NCBI GenBank assembly: GCA_963605405.1
Contig: CAVCUP010000011.1
Span: forward strand, 19,544 to 83,543
DNA: 64,000 bases
Direction of reading: 5' to 3'
Origin: Paratractidigestivibacter sp963605405
GTDB taxonomy: Bacteria > Actinomycetota > Coriobacteriia > Coriobacteriales > Atopobiaceae
The notes under the pieces are model-generated. The model saw nothing but the letters and a program-made list of their open reading frames with translations. It ran no database searches and was not told where the DNA came from. Shown here piece by piece: positions 1-9,875 of this stretch (within the stretch, counting starts at the first letter, position 1; each line of letters begins with the position of its first letter). Both the position numbers and the translations under genes were made by a program.

Positions 1-946
1 CCTCGGCCTTGATGAAGCCGCGCTCGAAGTCGGAGTGGATGACGCCTGCGGCCTCGGGGGCCTTCGCGCCGATGCGCACGGTCCAGGCCTTGACCTCCAT
101 CTCGCCGGCGGTGAAGTAGCTCTGCAGGCCCAGCAGGCGGTAGGCGGCCTGCGCCAGGGTCTCGAGACCGGACTTCTCCAGGCCCAGGTCGGCCAGGTAC
201 TCGGCGGCTTCCTCGGCGTCGAGCTCGGAGAGCTCCGCCTCGACCTTCGCGCAGATGGGAATGGGCGTCACGCCGTCGATAGCGGCCGGGGTCTCGCCGA
301 GCTGATCCTCGTCGACGTTGGCCACCATGAGAATGGGCTTCATGGTGAGGAGGAAGAGGCCCTTGGCCGCGGCGCGCTCCTCGTCGGTCATCTCCATGGT
401 GGCGGCGCGCCTGCCGTCGTTGAGCCAGGCCTGGAGGCGCTTGGCCACGTTGAGCTTGGGCTGAAGCTCCTTATCGCGCTTGGCCTCCTTCTCGAGCTTG
501 GGCAGCTGCTTCTCGAGCGTGCCGAGGTCGGCGAGGATGAGCTCGGTCATGATGGTATCGGCGTCGCCGGCCGGATCGACGAACTCGCCTGTGCGGCCGA
601 CCTCGCGCATGACGTTCGGGTCGCTAAAGTAGCGCACGACCTCGCAGATGGCGTCGGTCTCGCGGATGTTCGCGAGGAACTGGTTGCCGAGGCCCTCGCC
701 CTCGTTGGCGCCCTTGACCAGGCCCGCGATGTCCACGAACTCAACGGTGGCCGGCACGATGCGGCCCGGGTGCACGATGTCGGCGAGCGCCTGCAGGCGG
801 TCGTCGGGCACGTCGACGATGCCCACGTTGGGGTCGATGGTCGCGAAGGGGTAGTTGGCCGCGAGGCCGCCCTTCTTGGTGAGCGCGGTAAAGAGGGTCG
901 ACTTGCCGACGTTGGGCAGGCCGACGATTCCGATGGAGAGAGACAC
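1..946 (-). CDS. ychF: YchF/OLA1-family ATPase, C-terminus cut by window edge
   Basis: YchF is an Obg-related P-loop ATPase that binds ribosomes and is tied to translation and redox stress. The frame opens at a GTG (944-946) behind the ribosome binding site TTAGGAG and starts SLSIGIVGLPNVGKST, a G1 loop of the GxxNxGKS type. It then shows the family stretch DIAGLVKGANEGEGLGNQFL (G3 region). The last codons visible at the window edge read PEAAGVIHSDFERGFIKAE, typical of the C-terminal TGS domain. About 315 of the usual 360-370 residues are present; the end lies outside the window. The family call is firm, the GTG start is good. Confidence 0.95.
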   Translation of the reverse strand, partial: MSLSIGIVGLPNVGKSTLFTALTKKGGLAANYPFATIDPNVGIVDVPDDRLQALADIVHPGRIVPATVEFVDIAGLVKGANEGEGLGNQFLANIRETDAICEVVRYFSDPNVMREVGRTGEFVDPAGDADTIMTELILADLGTLEKQLPKLEKEAKRDKELQPKLNVAKRLQAWLNDGRRAATMEMTDEERAAAKGLFLLTMKPILMVANVDEDQLGETPAAIDGVTPIPICAKVEAELSELDAEEAAEYLADLGLEKSGLETLAQAAYRLLGLQSYFTAGEMEVKAWTVRIGAKAPEAAGVIHSDFERGFIKAE

Positions 947-960
947 GCGGGGCTCCTAAC

Positions 961-2256
961 TTACTTCTTGCTGCTTTGCTTCTTGCCGTCGTCGGACATG
1001 CCCTCGAGGGCGTCCGCCGCGCGGCTCAGCTGCTTCTTGCCTTGTTCAATATACTTCTGGGCCTCGACCTTGGCCTGTGCCTTCTTTCGGCGGACCTCCT
1101 CGGCCGCCTTGTCGGGCACCACGAGCTCGCGGACGTCCATGGGCTCCATGGTAAGCGCCCCCTCATCGCAAACGGCCACACAGGCGGCGCAGCTCACGCA
1201 ATACGAGGCGGCGATGGTCACGTGACCGTTGACGTCCAGGTCGAGCGCGCGCGGCGTGCAGGCCTTCGCGCACTCGCCGCACATGGTGCAGCGGCTCATG
1301 TCGCACACGGGAACCTGCAGGTCGACGTACTTGGCCAGGCCCTCGGCGTGCTGCAGCGCGCCCATCATGAGCTTGCGGTTCTGGGTGAGCATGCGCATGC
1401 GGTTGGTGGAGGTCTTCGCGCCGACGGCCGACTCGAGCTGGCGCTGAAGCTGGTCGAGGCGGGTGGCATGGGCCTGAATCTTGTTCGCGACGGCCTTTGC
1501 GCCGGCGAGGGCCGGGTTCGTGCGCGTGAGCAGGCGTTCCGCGGAGTGCACCGCCGAGCTCATGAACTGTGAGCGCTTGTACTCGCGCGTGAACTCGTGG
1601 GTCATCTCTGACTCGTCGGCCACGAGGCCAAGAGAGGCGCGCGCCCACTCCTCCGCCTGTCCGATGGCGTCGCAGTAGAACTCCTCGCCGGTCGTGGTCT
1701 TGCAGCGGTCACAGATGCCCACGGGCAGGTAGACGTTGATGTTGTCGTAGTCAGCGAGAAGCGAGAACCACAGGTCGCGGCTCACGGCGCCGACGCACCC
1801 CAGCACGACCTCGTTGTCCTTGGGCAGGCGCTTGAGCGCACGCGTGCAAGTGACGTAGCACTGCTCATAGGCCGAGGCCGCGCGGGCGATCTGGTCGTAG
1901 ACCTGGCGCGGCATGTGACGACGCGTGCTGATGGTCTCCGTCGGGCAGGCAGCGGCGCAGAGCCCGCACTTGCGGCAACCCTCGCCTATGAGCACCGACT
2001 GGTTATGGATGGTGATGGCGTCTACCGGGCACACGTCGATGCAGCGCGAGCAGGTGGCCTCGTTGCCCGACGCGGTGCGCAGGCAGCGGTTGGAGTTCGC
2101 GTACGGCTTCTCTTTGTAGTCGGCAGGGTTAAAGACCTTTCGCTGGCTCGGATCCATCGCCAGCGAGTCGGCGATGTCGCCGAACGGGTTCGAGAGCGCC
2201 TGCCAGTCGCTCTGGATGTCGATCAAATCGTCGAGAAAATCCCTCTTCTGAGCCAC
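961..2256 (-). CDS. 4Fe-4S ferredoxin-type protein with two cluster-binding regions
   Basis: This is a cytoplasmic iron-sulfur protein of about 431 residues. The N-terminal third carries CSRCIDVCPVDAI and CRKCGLCAAACPTE, and the C-terminal part carries CTMCGECAKACTPRA and CVSCAACVAVCDEGA. That gives four CxxCxxC(x3)CP-like sets, enough for about four [4Fe-4S] clusters. Between them lies a helical region rich in Gln, Leu and Arg (around LDQLQRQLESAV), and the tail is Lys-rich. An ATG at 2286 is possible, but GAGGGAGAGG sits just before the GTG at 2256, so I use that start. It lies downstream of the large surface gene and upstream of ychF. It could pass electrons in an anaerobic redox complex, but no partner is encoded here and the reaction is unknown. 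Confidence 0.8.
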   Translation of the reverse strand: MAQKRDFLDDLIDIQSDWQALSNPFGDIADSLAMDPSQRKVFNPADYKEKPYANSNRCLRTASGNEATCSRCIDVCPVDAITIHNQSVLIGEGCRKCGLCAAACPTETISTRRHMPRQVYDQIARAASAYEQCYVTCTRALKRLPKDNEVVLGCVGAVSRDLWFSLLADYDNINVYLPVGICDRCKTTTGEEFYCDAIGQAEEWARASLGLVADESEMTHEFTREYKRSQFMSSAVHSAERLLTRTNPALAGAKAVANKIQAHATRLDQLQRQLESAVGAKTSTNRMRMLTQNRKLMMGALQHAEGLAKYVDLQVPVCDMSRCTMCGECAKACTPRALDLDVNGHVTIAASYCVSCAACVAVCDEGALTMEPMDVRELVVPDKAAEEVRRKKAQAKVEAQKYIEQGKKQLSRAADALEGMSDDGKKQSSKK

Positions 2257-2408
2257 TGCCACACCTCTCCCTCTCGTATGCAGCAATGCTCCATTCTACC
2301 CCAGCGCCGCCAGCGGAATCATGACGTCTACCGCAAACGTGTCCTCACACGTCGAAAGCGAGAAGTAACCGCCTGAGGCAACCCCTCCCCTACCACCCGC
2401 GCAACAGC

Positions 2409-2447
2409 AAAGCGCCGCCCCTGACGGAAGTCTGGGGCGGCGCTTTT
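2409..2447 (-). terminator. GC-rich intrinsic terminator
   Basis: AAAGCGCCGCCCC and GGGGCGGCGCTTTT form a 13-bp stem around an 11-nt loop. It lies about 60 bp past the stop of the large surface-protein gene. T tracts occur on both sides, so it may work in both directions. Confidence 0.75.
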
Positions 2448-2504
2448 GGGTCGTGCCGAATCGCGCGGGGTCGTACCGGGTCGTGCTAAGCCGTGCGGGA
2501 CGCG

Positions 2505-5500
2505 CTATTCAATGTCCTTGTTGAAGCGGCGGATATCGATGGACTCGTTCTGGCTACCGGAGTAGCTGTCGGAGTCCTCGACCTGCTGCGAGTACCAGTT
2601 GGGCTGGTATCCCATGGAGGCCGAGGAGAAGAGCGCGCCGCGGCCATTCTGGGTGATGTTGAGCGTGCCGAAAGCGTAGTACTCAAGCCTGACGCACGAG
2701 GGGACATTCGCGAAGGTAAGAATGCTGTGCATCGCCGCGGTGGGATTTTGAATCTCAATCGCGTAAAGCAGCTGGTTCTCGATGATGTCGCCCGTCTTAA
2801 GGTTAAAGACCGTTCCGTAGCGCCAGGCGATTTGGGACTCAAACTCGCTGCCGAACTTGTTGCCGCCCCACTTGGAATTGCGCGTCTTGAGGTCGCTCAC
2901 CGAGAGAACAATGTAGTCCTCGGGGTTCGAGATCTTGTTGCCAAGGCTCACGCTCGAGATGAGACGATCGGAACTCGAGCTGAGCTCCTGCGCGTACTGC
3001 TGGCGGATCGTCTTCTTGACCTTCCAGAAGAATATGGTCTTCGTCTCGTGGAAGTAGACTTTGTAGCCATAGTCGGACAGGAAGTAGTTCCAGTTGAGCG
3101 CGTTGTCGGAGTAGCGGTCCACCTCGTCGGTGGGGTTCTGGTCGCTGGCCAGGACGGTTGCCCACAGCTCGGTGGTGTCGCCGTTGTGCGACCAAAGTTC
3201 GGGGTTTACACCGCCGCCGCCAAGGATCTTCCATTCCCTGTCTAGCAGGGTCGAGGTATCAACCGTGAGCAGCTGCTTTTTGAACTTAACGTTGGGCTGC
3301 TGCGACTTGAAGCCAACTGCCTCCATTTCCTCGGCGATGTTCTGGACCGCGCGCGTGGTGGTGGTCCCGTCGTCGTTCGTGACCGTGATGATCGGGCGCA
3401 TCGACTCGGGCAGGGCGTTAAGGCGATCGGTCATCCTCTTGAGCTCGTTCTTCGAGAAGGAGCACTGAGGCTTCCATGAGTTGCTCAGGTCAGCAGTGTT
3501 GCCGCTGAGATAAGCGCGCCCGAAGCAGCTCTCGTCATAGGCCGCCGCAAGCGCGTACATGCCCTTTGCGTAAGAGACCGGGTTGGCCGAGTCGCTCGAG
3601 AGGAAGGTGACCGAGGTGTACTCGCTGTCGGTCGCGGCCGTCATGTACTTAGAAGGCGTGAAGTAGTGCTCCTGCACGATCTCGTCGTAGGTCTTTCCGG
3701 GGTTTGCGGCAAGGAGCTTCTGAATGTCGACGTCCTTAACCGAGATGGACCCATCGGCAGTGGTCTTGGTCTCGCCGGGGTAGTCCTCCTTCAGCTGGTC
3801 CCAATCGACCTGGCCATAGAGCACCGCGGTGATGTCGTTGGAGTAGCTCTGGAGCTCGGCCATCTGGAAGCTCATGATGCCCTGGCGCTCGCCTTCTTCG
3901 GCCTCGTAAAGCTGAACGGCCAAATCGGCACTGTAGAGCGCGTAAGCGTTGTTGTACATGATCATCAAGCTCGCGAGGAAGGCGCGCTTGGCGGCCTTGG
4001 TCTCGACATCCCAGTTGTACTTCGTGTTGACGTACTCGCTATAGATGTCGAGCATGTTCTCGGTCACGGCGTCGCCGGGAACCAAAACGTTGTGCAGCGC
4101 GGTGTACGCCCCGCCGATACCGCCCGCGAAACCCTTGTTGATGGCGTTCTTGTTGACGACCTTGAGGAAGTTCTTGAGGGCCTTGATAGCTTCCTCGGGC
4201 ATGTGAGAGATCGTGGTGGCACGCGAGCACTTCGTCGTGGTCTTGTTGCCGGCGTCATCGAGCTCGTAGTAATTGCCCAGGACCTCGTCCATGCCCATGA
4301 AGATGTTGTTCGTGGTCGAGGAGCACAAGAAGCTCTTGAGGTTCGTGTAGGTGTTTGCCTGCTGCTGCCAGTTAGTCTTGGCGCTCTGCTCGTCGAGCTT
4401 CACGTTGATGGTGTTGACCGTCGTATCGACAGCCTCGAGCGTCTCGTTCATCTCGTCGAGCTTGTCCATCACGTCGTTGACGGTGTACTGGTTGCCATCC
4501 TGCGTAAGCTCCATGATAAAAGAGCCGACAAAACCGGCGATGGTGAAGGCCGCGGTCGCGACGTTGAAGAGGCTGGGGCCGAGAACCATCACGAGGTTGA
4601 TGGCGTGGTTGATGCCGAGGCCCGTAGTCACGGCGCTGCTGAGGACCGACTTCACCCTCGAGTCCGATTTGGAGTCGCTTGAGGTCTTGCGGTAAATCAG
4701 TTGCATAGACCTTGCGTTAAGCTCGGCATCGGCAGAGACCGCCGGGGTCATAGCGACGGCCGTGACGGGAACCCCACCGACGGCGACAACGGGGGTCCAG
4801 TTGATTCCGTGGCACACGACCACGCCGGGCGTGAAGGCGACGACGCCCGAGACGGGCTCGTCGTCGGAGGCAAGGGCGACGGCATCGTTGCCGGCCGCAG
4901 ACTCGTCGTCGGCCGAGAGGCTCGCGATGCTGGCCTCGCTCGCGGCGCCGGAATCGGACTCGTCTTCGCTGACCGCCGCCGAATAGGACTCGCCGTCGAA
5001 GAGGGGCAGATCGACACCTTCCTCCGGCACGCCGAAGGCGTTGGTCGAGCCGTTGCTCATGTACACCTTGAGGTTGCTCACGTACGAGTACATGGCCTTG
5101 AGGATGTCGATCGCGGCGGACTTCTTCTCATCGTTATAGCTCACGCCCATAAGCTGCGCGTCGCTATTGAGCTGGTCGTTGCTGACGGTGAGCACCATCT
5201 GAAACACGTCGTCATCGGCGCTGCACGGCGTGACCTCGATGTCGGCGGCAGCAGACTCGACGGACTCGGCGGACTCGTTGCCGTCCTCGTCGGTAACGAT
5301 GTCGGTCGAGATGCGATAAGCCGAGAAGGTCGTGGTGTCGAGAAGATCGACGTCTCCGACCTCGGTCTCGCCCTCCGCCTCCTGGCTGGAGCGCAGGCCG
5401 GCGAGATAGGTGATCTTCGTCTCCTTCTCGCCCACCTCGACATTGCCGGTGTACACGAAGGCCACGGGGCTCGAATCGGCGTACGCGAAGGCCTCCTCGG

Positions 5501-7181
5501 CGCTCGTGTCAGACGACGCGCCCTGGGGATAGACCACGGTGTCCTGATAGGTCGACGTGATCCCCGCGTCAAAGCGCAGGCCGCCGACGAGGGCCTGGGT
5601 AAGCTCCTCGTACGCGGCGTAGCCCGTCTCGTCATTGACCTTAAAGGTGATCCAGGTGTAGCCGAGGTCTCTGTTGCACGCCTCGATGGTGATGTTGCCG
5701 CCGGAAACGAGGTGGATGCCCTTGATAATGTCCTCGTCGGTGAACCAGCGGTACATCACGCCGTCGATATCGAACTCATCGCCCGTGGCGTACTGGGCGA
5801 AGTCGGAGTCGACAGGAACGGGCATGGCGACCTCGACGCTGTCAAGATCAACAGGGACGCTAAAGCGGTTGGTGCCGTCGAAGTAAGCGCCGTTGTCGAA
5901 GGTGTGCTTGAGCACGTCCTCGCCCATCGGGGCGTCGGAGGTCACCTGCACGATGGAGCCGGACGGCGAGGAGTAGCTCACGCACGCGACGCCGTAAGCC
6001 TGCTCCTGGTCGGTAAAGGGCTGGTTGATGAGCTCGATGTAGCCAAGGTCGCTACTGTCCTCGACCGCCACGCCCTCGGGAATGTTGTCGACAATGAAGT
6101 GCAGCTCGTAGTGGGTGCGCTCAGCAATGGTGGAGCCGCCCTCGCTGCCCTCGACCTTCACGGAATAGGCGCCCTCGCGCACAGTCGCGCCCTCAAGGCT
6201 GCCGGTAAGGGCGATCTTGGACTCGTCGAAGGTGCTGAACTCGCCCGCGTTCTCGGACGCGCCCTCGTAAGCGACCTCAGAGAGCACGGTGGTGTTGACG
6301 CTGCTCGCGCCAACTGGGAACGAGCGCTTGAGCTCGAGGTTCACGACGCCGGGGGCGGTATCGCTCGAGGCGTTGCAAGAGACGGACGCCTCGATAGAGA
6401 GCTTCTCGCCGCGGACGTCGGCCTCGACGGTCTTGGTCAAGGTAAGGGGAGACGAGTCGTCCTCGTCGTCAGTCTCGTCGTCGGTCTCGGTCGCCTCGGT
6501 GCCGTTGACCTCGTCGGCCATGACCTTGAGGGCGCTCGAGGGGAGCATGTTGAGGACGAGAAGGGCCGCGAGGATGAGGCTCAGGGTCGCCTTGAAGCGC
6601 AGCTTCTTGGCGCCGTAAAGGGCCGCGGCGGCGAGAATGACGGCAATGGCGACGGCCGCGATGGTCGCCGAGTTATCACCGGTGCTGGGGATCTTGCCGG
6701 AGGTCTTGGTACCGTTGGTACCGTTGGTGCCGTTGGTACCGTTGGTGCCGTTGGTGCCGTTGGTACCGTTGGTGCCGTTGGTGCCCGCGTCGGCAGCGCC
6801 CGAGTCGCTCGCCTTCTTGGCGAGAAGGGCCGTCGTGCTCACCGACTCGCCGTCGGCGGTCTCGGCGCCCTCCGAGGTCTCGGAGCCGCCCACAAGTGTC
6901 CAGCCGTCGGGGGTCTTGAACGAGACCTTGTGGTCCACAAGGTCTATGCCGACCTTGTTGGTGCCCGTGACGGTGATCTGAACCTGGTCGTCCGCCACGC
7001 CTTCGGTCGAGGCAGTGACGTCCAGCGTCAGGTACTCGAACGGGTCGATCTCGGTCTCGGTCTCATCTGCCAGGGCCGTGCCAGGCACAAACGCCAGCAC
7101 CAGCGCAAAGATCGCCAGAAGCGACCCCAGCAGCATCCCGGTGCGCTTAGCCACCGGGCGCTCGTTGAGCATAGCTGCCAC
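2505..7181 (-). CDS. Giant exported surface protein with internal sortase-like signal
   Basis: A 1,558-residue protein of unknown function. It starts at a GTG behind AGGAG. Residues 1-39 are a signal peptide ending ALA/DE. A beta-rich segment of about 85 residues follows, then eight NGT repeats (about residues 134-157), then IPSTG near residue 165, a hydrophobic stretch and AKKLRFK. That trio has the layout of an LPXTG cell-wall sorting signal. The protein does not stop: a second hydrophobic export-like segment follows (about residues 200-220, ending VMA/DE), then an acidic linker (ETDDETDDEDD) and more than 1,300 residues. These include beta-rich repeats with Ala/Ser/Asp-rich linkers, a long hydrophobic segment near residues 853-890 and a heptad-like helix near 897-931. 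No sorting signal or anchor is seen at the C-terminus. It reads like two exported proteins fused in one frame. No known domain is recognised with confidence. Confidence 0.85.
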   Translation of the reverse strand: MAAMLNERPVAKRTGMLLGSLLAIFALVLAFVPGTALADETETEIDPFEYLTLDVTASTEGVADDQVQITVTGTNKVGIDLVDHKVSFKTPDGWTLVGGSETSEGAETADGESVSTTALLAKKASDSGAADAGTNGTNGTNGTNGTNGTNGTNGTNGTKTSGKIPSTGDNSATIAAVAIAVILAAAALYGAKKLRFKATLSLILAALLVLNMLPSSALKVMADEVNGTEATETDDETDDEDDSSPLTLTKTVEADVRGEKLSIEASVSCNASSDTAPGVVNLELKRSFPVGASSVNTTVLSEVAYEGASENAGEFSTFDESKIALTGSLEGATVREGAYSVKVEGSEGGSTIAERTHYELHFIVDNIPEGVAVEDSSDLGYIELINQPFTDQEQAYGVACVSYSSPSGSIVQVTSDAPMGEDVLKHTFDNGAYFDGTNRFSVPVDLDSVEVAMPVPVDSDFAQYATGDEFDIDGVMYRWFTDEDIIKGIHLVSGGNITIEACNRDLGYTWITFKVNDETGYAAYEELTQALVGGLRFDAGITSTYQDTVVYPQGASSDTSAEEAFAYADSSPVAFVYTGNVEVGEKETKITYLAGLRSSQEAEGETEVGDVDLLDTTTFSAYRISTDIVTDEDGNESAESVESAAADIEVTPCSADDDVFQMVLTVSNDQLNSDAQLMGVSYNDEKKSAAIDILKAMYSYVSNLKVYMSNGSTNAFGVPEEGVDLPLFDGESYSAAVSEDESDSGAASEASIASLSADDESAAGNDAVALASDDEPVSGVVAFTPGVVVCHGINWTPVVAVGGVPVTAVAMTPAVSADAELNARSMQLIYRKTSSDSKSDSRVKSVLSSAVTTGLGINHAINLVMVLGPSLFNVATAAFTIAGFVGSFIMELTQDGNQYTVNDVMDKLDEMNETLEAVDTTVNTINVKLDEQSAKTNWQQQANTYTNLKSFLCSSTTNNIFMGMDEVLGNYYELDDAGNKTTTKCSRATTISHMPEEAIKALKNFLKVVNKNAINKGFAGGIGGAYTALHNVLVPGDAVTENMLDIYSEYVNTKYNWDVETKAAKRAFLASLMIMYNNAYALYSADLAVQLYEAEEGERQGIMSFQMAELQSYSNDITAVLYGQVDWDQLKEDYPGETKTTADGSISVKDVDIQKLLAANPGKTYDEIVQEHYFTPSKYMTAATDSEYTSVTFLSSDSANPVSYAKGMYALAAAYDESCFGRAYLSGNTADLSNSWKPQCSFSKNELKRMTDRLNALPESMRPIITVTNDDGTTTTRAVQNIAEEMEAVGFKSQQPNVKFKKQLLTVDTSTLLDREWKILGGGGVNPELWSHNGDTTELWATVLASDQNPTDEVDRYSDNALNWNYFLSDYGYKVYFHETKTIFFWKVKKTIRQQYAQELSSSSDRLISSVSLGNKISNPEDYIVLSVSDLKTRNSKWGGNKFGSEFESQIAWRYGTVFNLKTGDIIENQLLYAIEIQNPTAAMHSILTFANVPSCVRLEYYAFGTLNITQNGRGALFSSASMGYQPNWYSQQVEDSDSYSGSQNESIDIRRFNKDIE
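6711..6782. repeat. Eight tandem 9-bp units encoding NGT repeats
   Basis: The unit is (A/G)CCGTTGGT on the plus strand, repeated eight times without interruption. It encodes Asn-Gly-Thr repeats immediately before the internal sorting signal of the surface protein. Units differ only at the first base, so slippage could change the copy number in frame. Confidence 0.95.
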
Positions 7182-7259
7182 AACATCTCCTCTCGCCTCA
7201 CCGCCAGCAGCGGTGTCTAAATGATCAGCATTTTATTTTAGGCCCTCTTCAAAACCCCA

Positions 7260-7282
7260 TAAACAGACAGACCGTCTGTTTA
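7260..7282. promoter_or_regulatory. TetR-type operator-like palindrome
   Basis: TAAACAGAC and GTCTGTTTA are 9-bp perfect arms around a 5-nt centre, about 80 bp upstream of the large surface-protein gene. Arms of this length with a short centre are typical of TetR/AcrR operators. AT-rich candidate -10 elements (TAAAAT on the minus strand, 7229-7241) lie between it and the gene, so it would overlap or flank the promoter. No regulator gene is adjacent. The rest of the 7182-7464 gap shows no gene. Confidence 0.45.
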
Positions 7283-7464
7283 AGCACCTCTTGCAGCCCA
7301 GACGCCAACCCGAGCGTTGCTTAGCGCTCTTTAGTTCTCTTTAGCATTACTTGGCCCTACTTAGCGAATCCCTGCGAGCCTGCGCACGATTCGGGGCACT
7401 CACAACCCGCCCCTCGCCTACCCCAGCGCCCCTGAGGTCTCGTTCGCCCTCCCGGCACAACAAA

Positions 7465-7550
7465 GCGCCGGCCCCGACCGGAGGTTTTCGTACAAAGTGC
7501 TTCTAAGCGCGAGGTCACTTTGTAGAAAATCCTCCGGACGGGGCCGGCGC
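7465..7550. repeat. Long imperfect inverted repeat, 35-bp arms
   Basis: Arms at 7465-7499 (GCGCCGGCCCCG...ACAAAGTG) and 7516-7550 (CACTTTGTA...CGGGGCCGGCGC) pair with few mismatches around a 16-nt loop. It lies just past the groEL stop. The stem is much longer than a normal terminator and has only short T tracts. It may end groEL transcription, but it resembles a palindromic intergenic element. Confidence 0.8.
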
Positions 7551-7583
7551 GATGGGTCGATCTAGGCGAGCGAGGCTTTAGGC

Positions 7584-9224
<1,641 letters not shown>

Positions 9225-9296
9225 AGTAATTAGTCCTTTCTGGTGACGCGGGCAAGTCGCAGGCCCGCGCCAGGGATTGACGAGAAATGCGGGCCG

Positions 9297-9587
9297 CTAG
9301 TCCTCGATGACGGCGTAGATGTCGTCGGCGCGAAGAAGCAGGAAGTCCTCGCCGTCGACCTTGACCTCGTTGCCGCCGAACTTGCCGTAGTAGACCTGGT
9401 CGCCGACCTTGACGTCGATGGCGACGCGCTCGCCCTTATCGTTGACCTTGCCGGCGCCCACGGCGACGACCTCGCCGCGCTGGGGCTTCTCCTGCGCGCC
9501 GCTGGAGATGTAGAGGCCGCTGGAGGTCTTCTCCTCCTTGGGAGCGGGCTTGACGAGAACGCGATCGCCGAGAGGCTTAAGAGTCAT
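9297..9587 (-). CDS. groS: Co-chaperonin GroES (Hsp10)
   Basis: The 96-residue lid of the GroEL chamber. MTLKPLGDRVLVKPAPKEEKT at the start and the mobile loop ending SSGLYIS are typical, as is the C-terminal core GGNEVKVDGEDFLLLRADDI. It starts at ATG 9587 behind AAGGAGGAAAC. It is the first gene of the groES-groEL unit. The 288-bp gap upstream (9588-9875) must hold its promoter (a TATTAT near 9652 is a candidate -10) and that of the divergent LuxR gene; no CIRCE or HAIR operator is evident there. Confidence 0.98.
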   Translation of the reverse strand: MTLKPLGDRVLVKPAPKEEKTSSGLYISSGAQEKPQRGEVVAVGAGKVNDKGERVAIDVKVGDQVYYGKFGGNEVKVDGEDFLLLRADDIYAVIED

Positions 9588-9875
9588 GATGTTTCCTCCT
9601 TCTGGGGTGCGTCCGGGCTCGAATCCGGCCGGGCGCTTTGTCCAACGGTCTGAATAATACCCAGTGCGCCGGGGTTATACATCGCGAATTGAAAAAATCT
9701 CACACGCGGCACTTAGATTTTGTGATGCCGCAAAGGATAGGGCCTTTGCGGAAAACCGTCGTCAGCCGCAGCGACGCCCATTTAGAACAGTTGCCGGCCC
9801 CGGGCTTATGCCCGTGCTAGCTTAAACTCGAGGTGCAGAAGCACTCGGTCCTCGTCGAGTCGGGAGCGTGGTGAA

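Noticed and set aside
4701..7220. 839-codon open frame on the plus strand opposite the large surface-protein gene
   Set aside because: It is a GC-driven antisense shadow: Gly/Arg/Val-rich without any domain, while the minus strand has a signal peptide, repeats and a ribosome binding site.
9588..9700. CIRCE or HAIR heat-shock operator upstream of groES
   Set aside because: Neither inverted repeat could be found in the upstream stretch.
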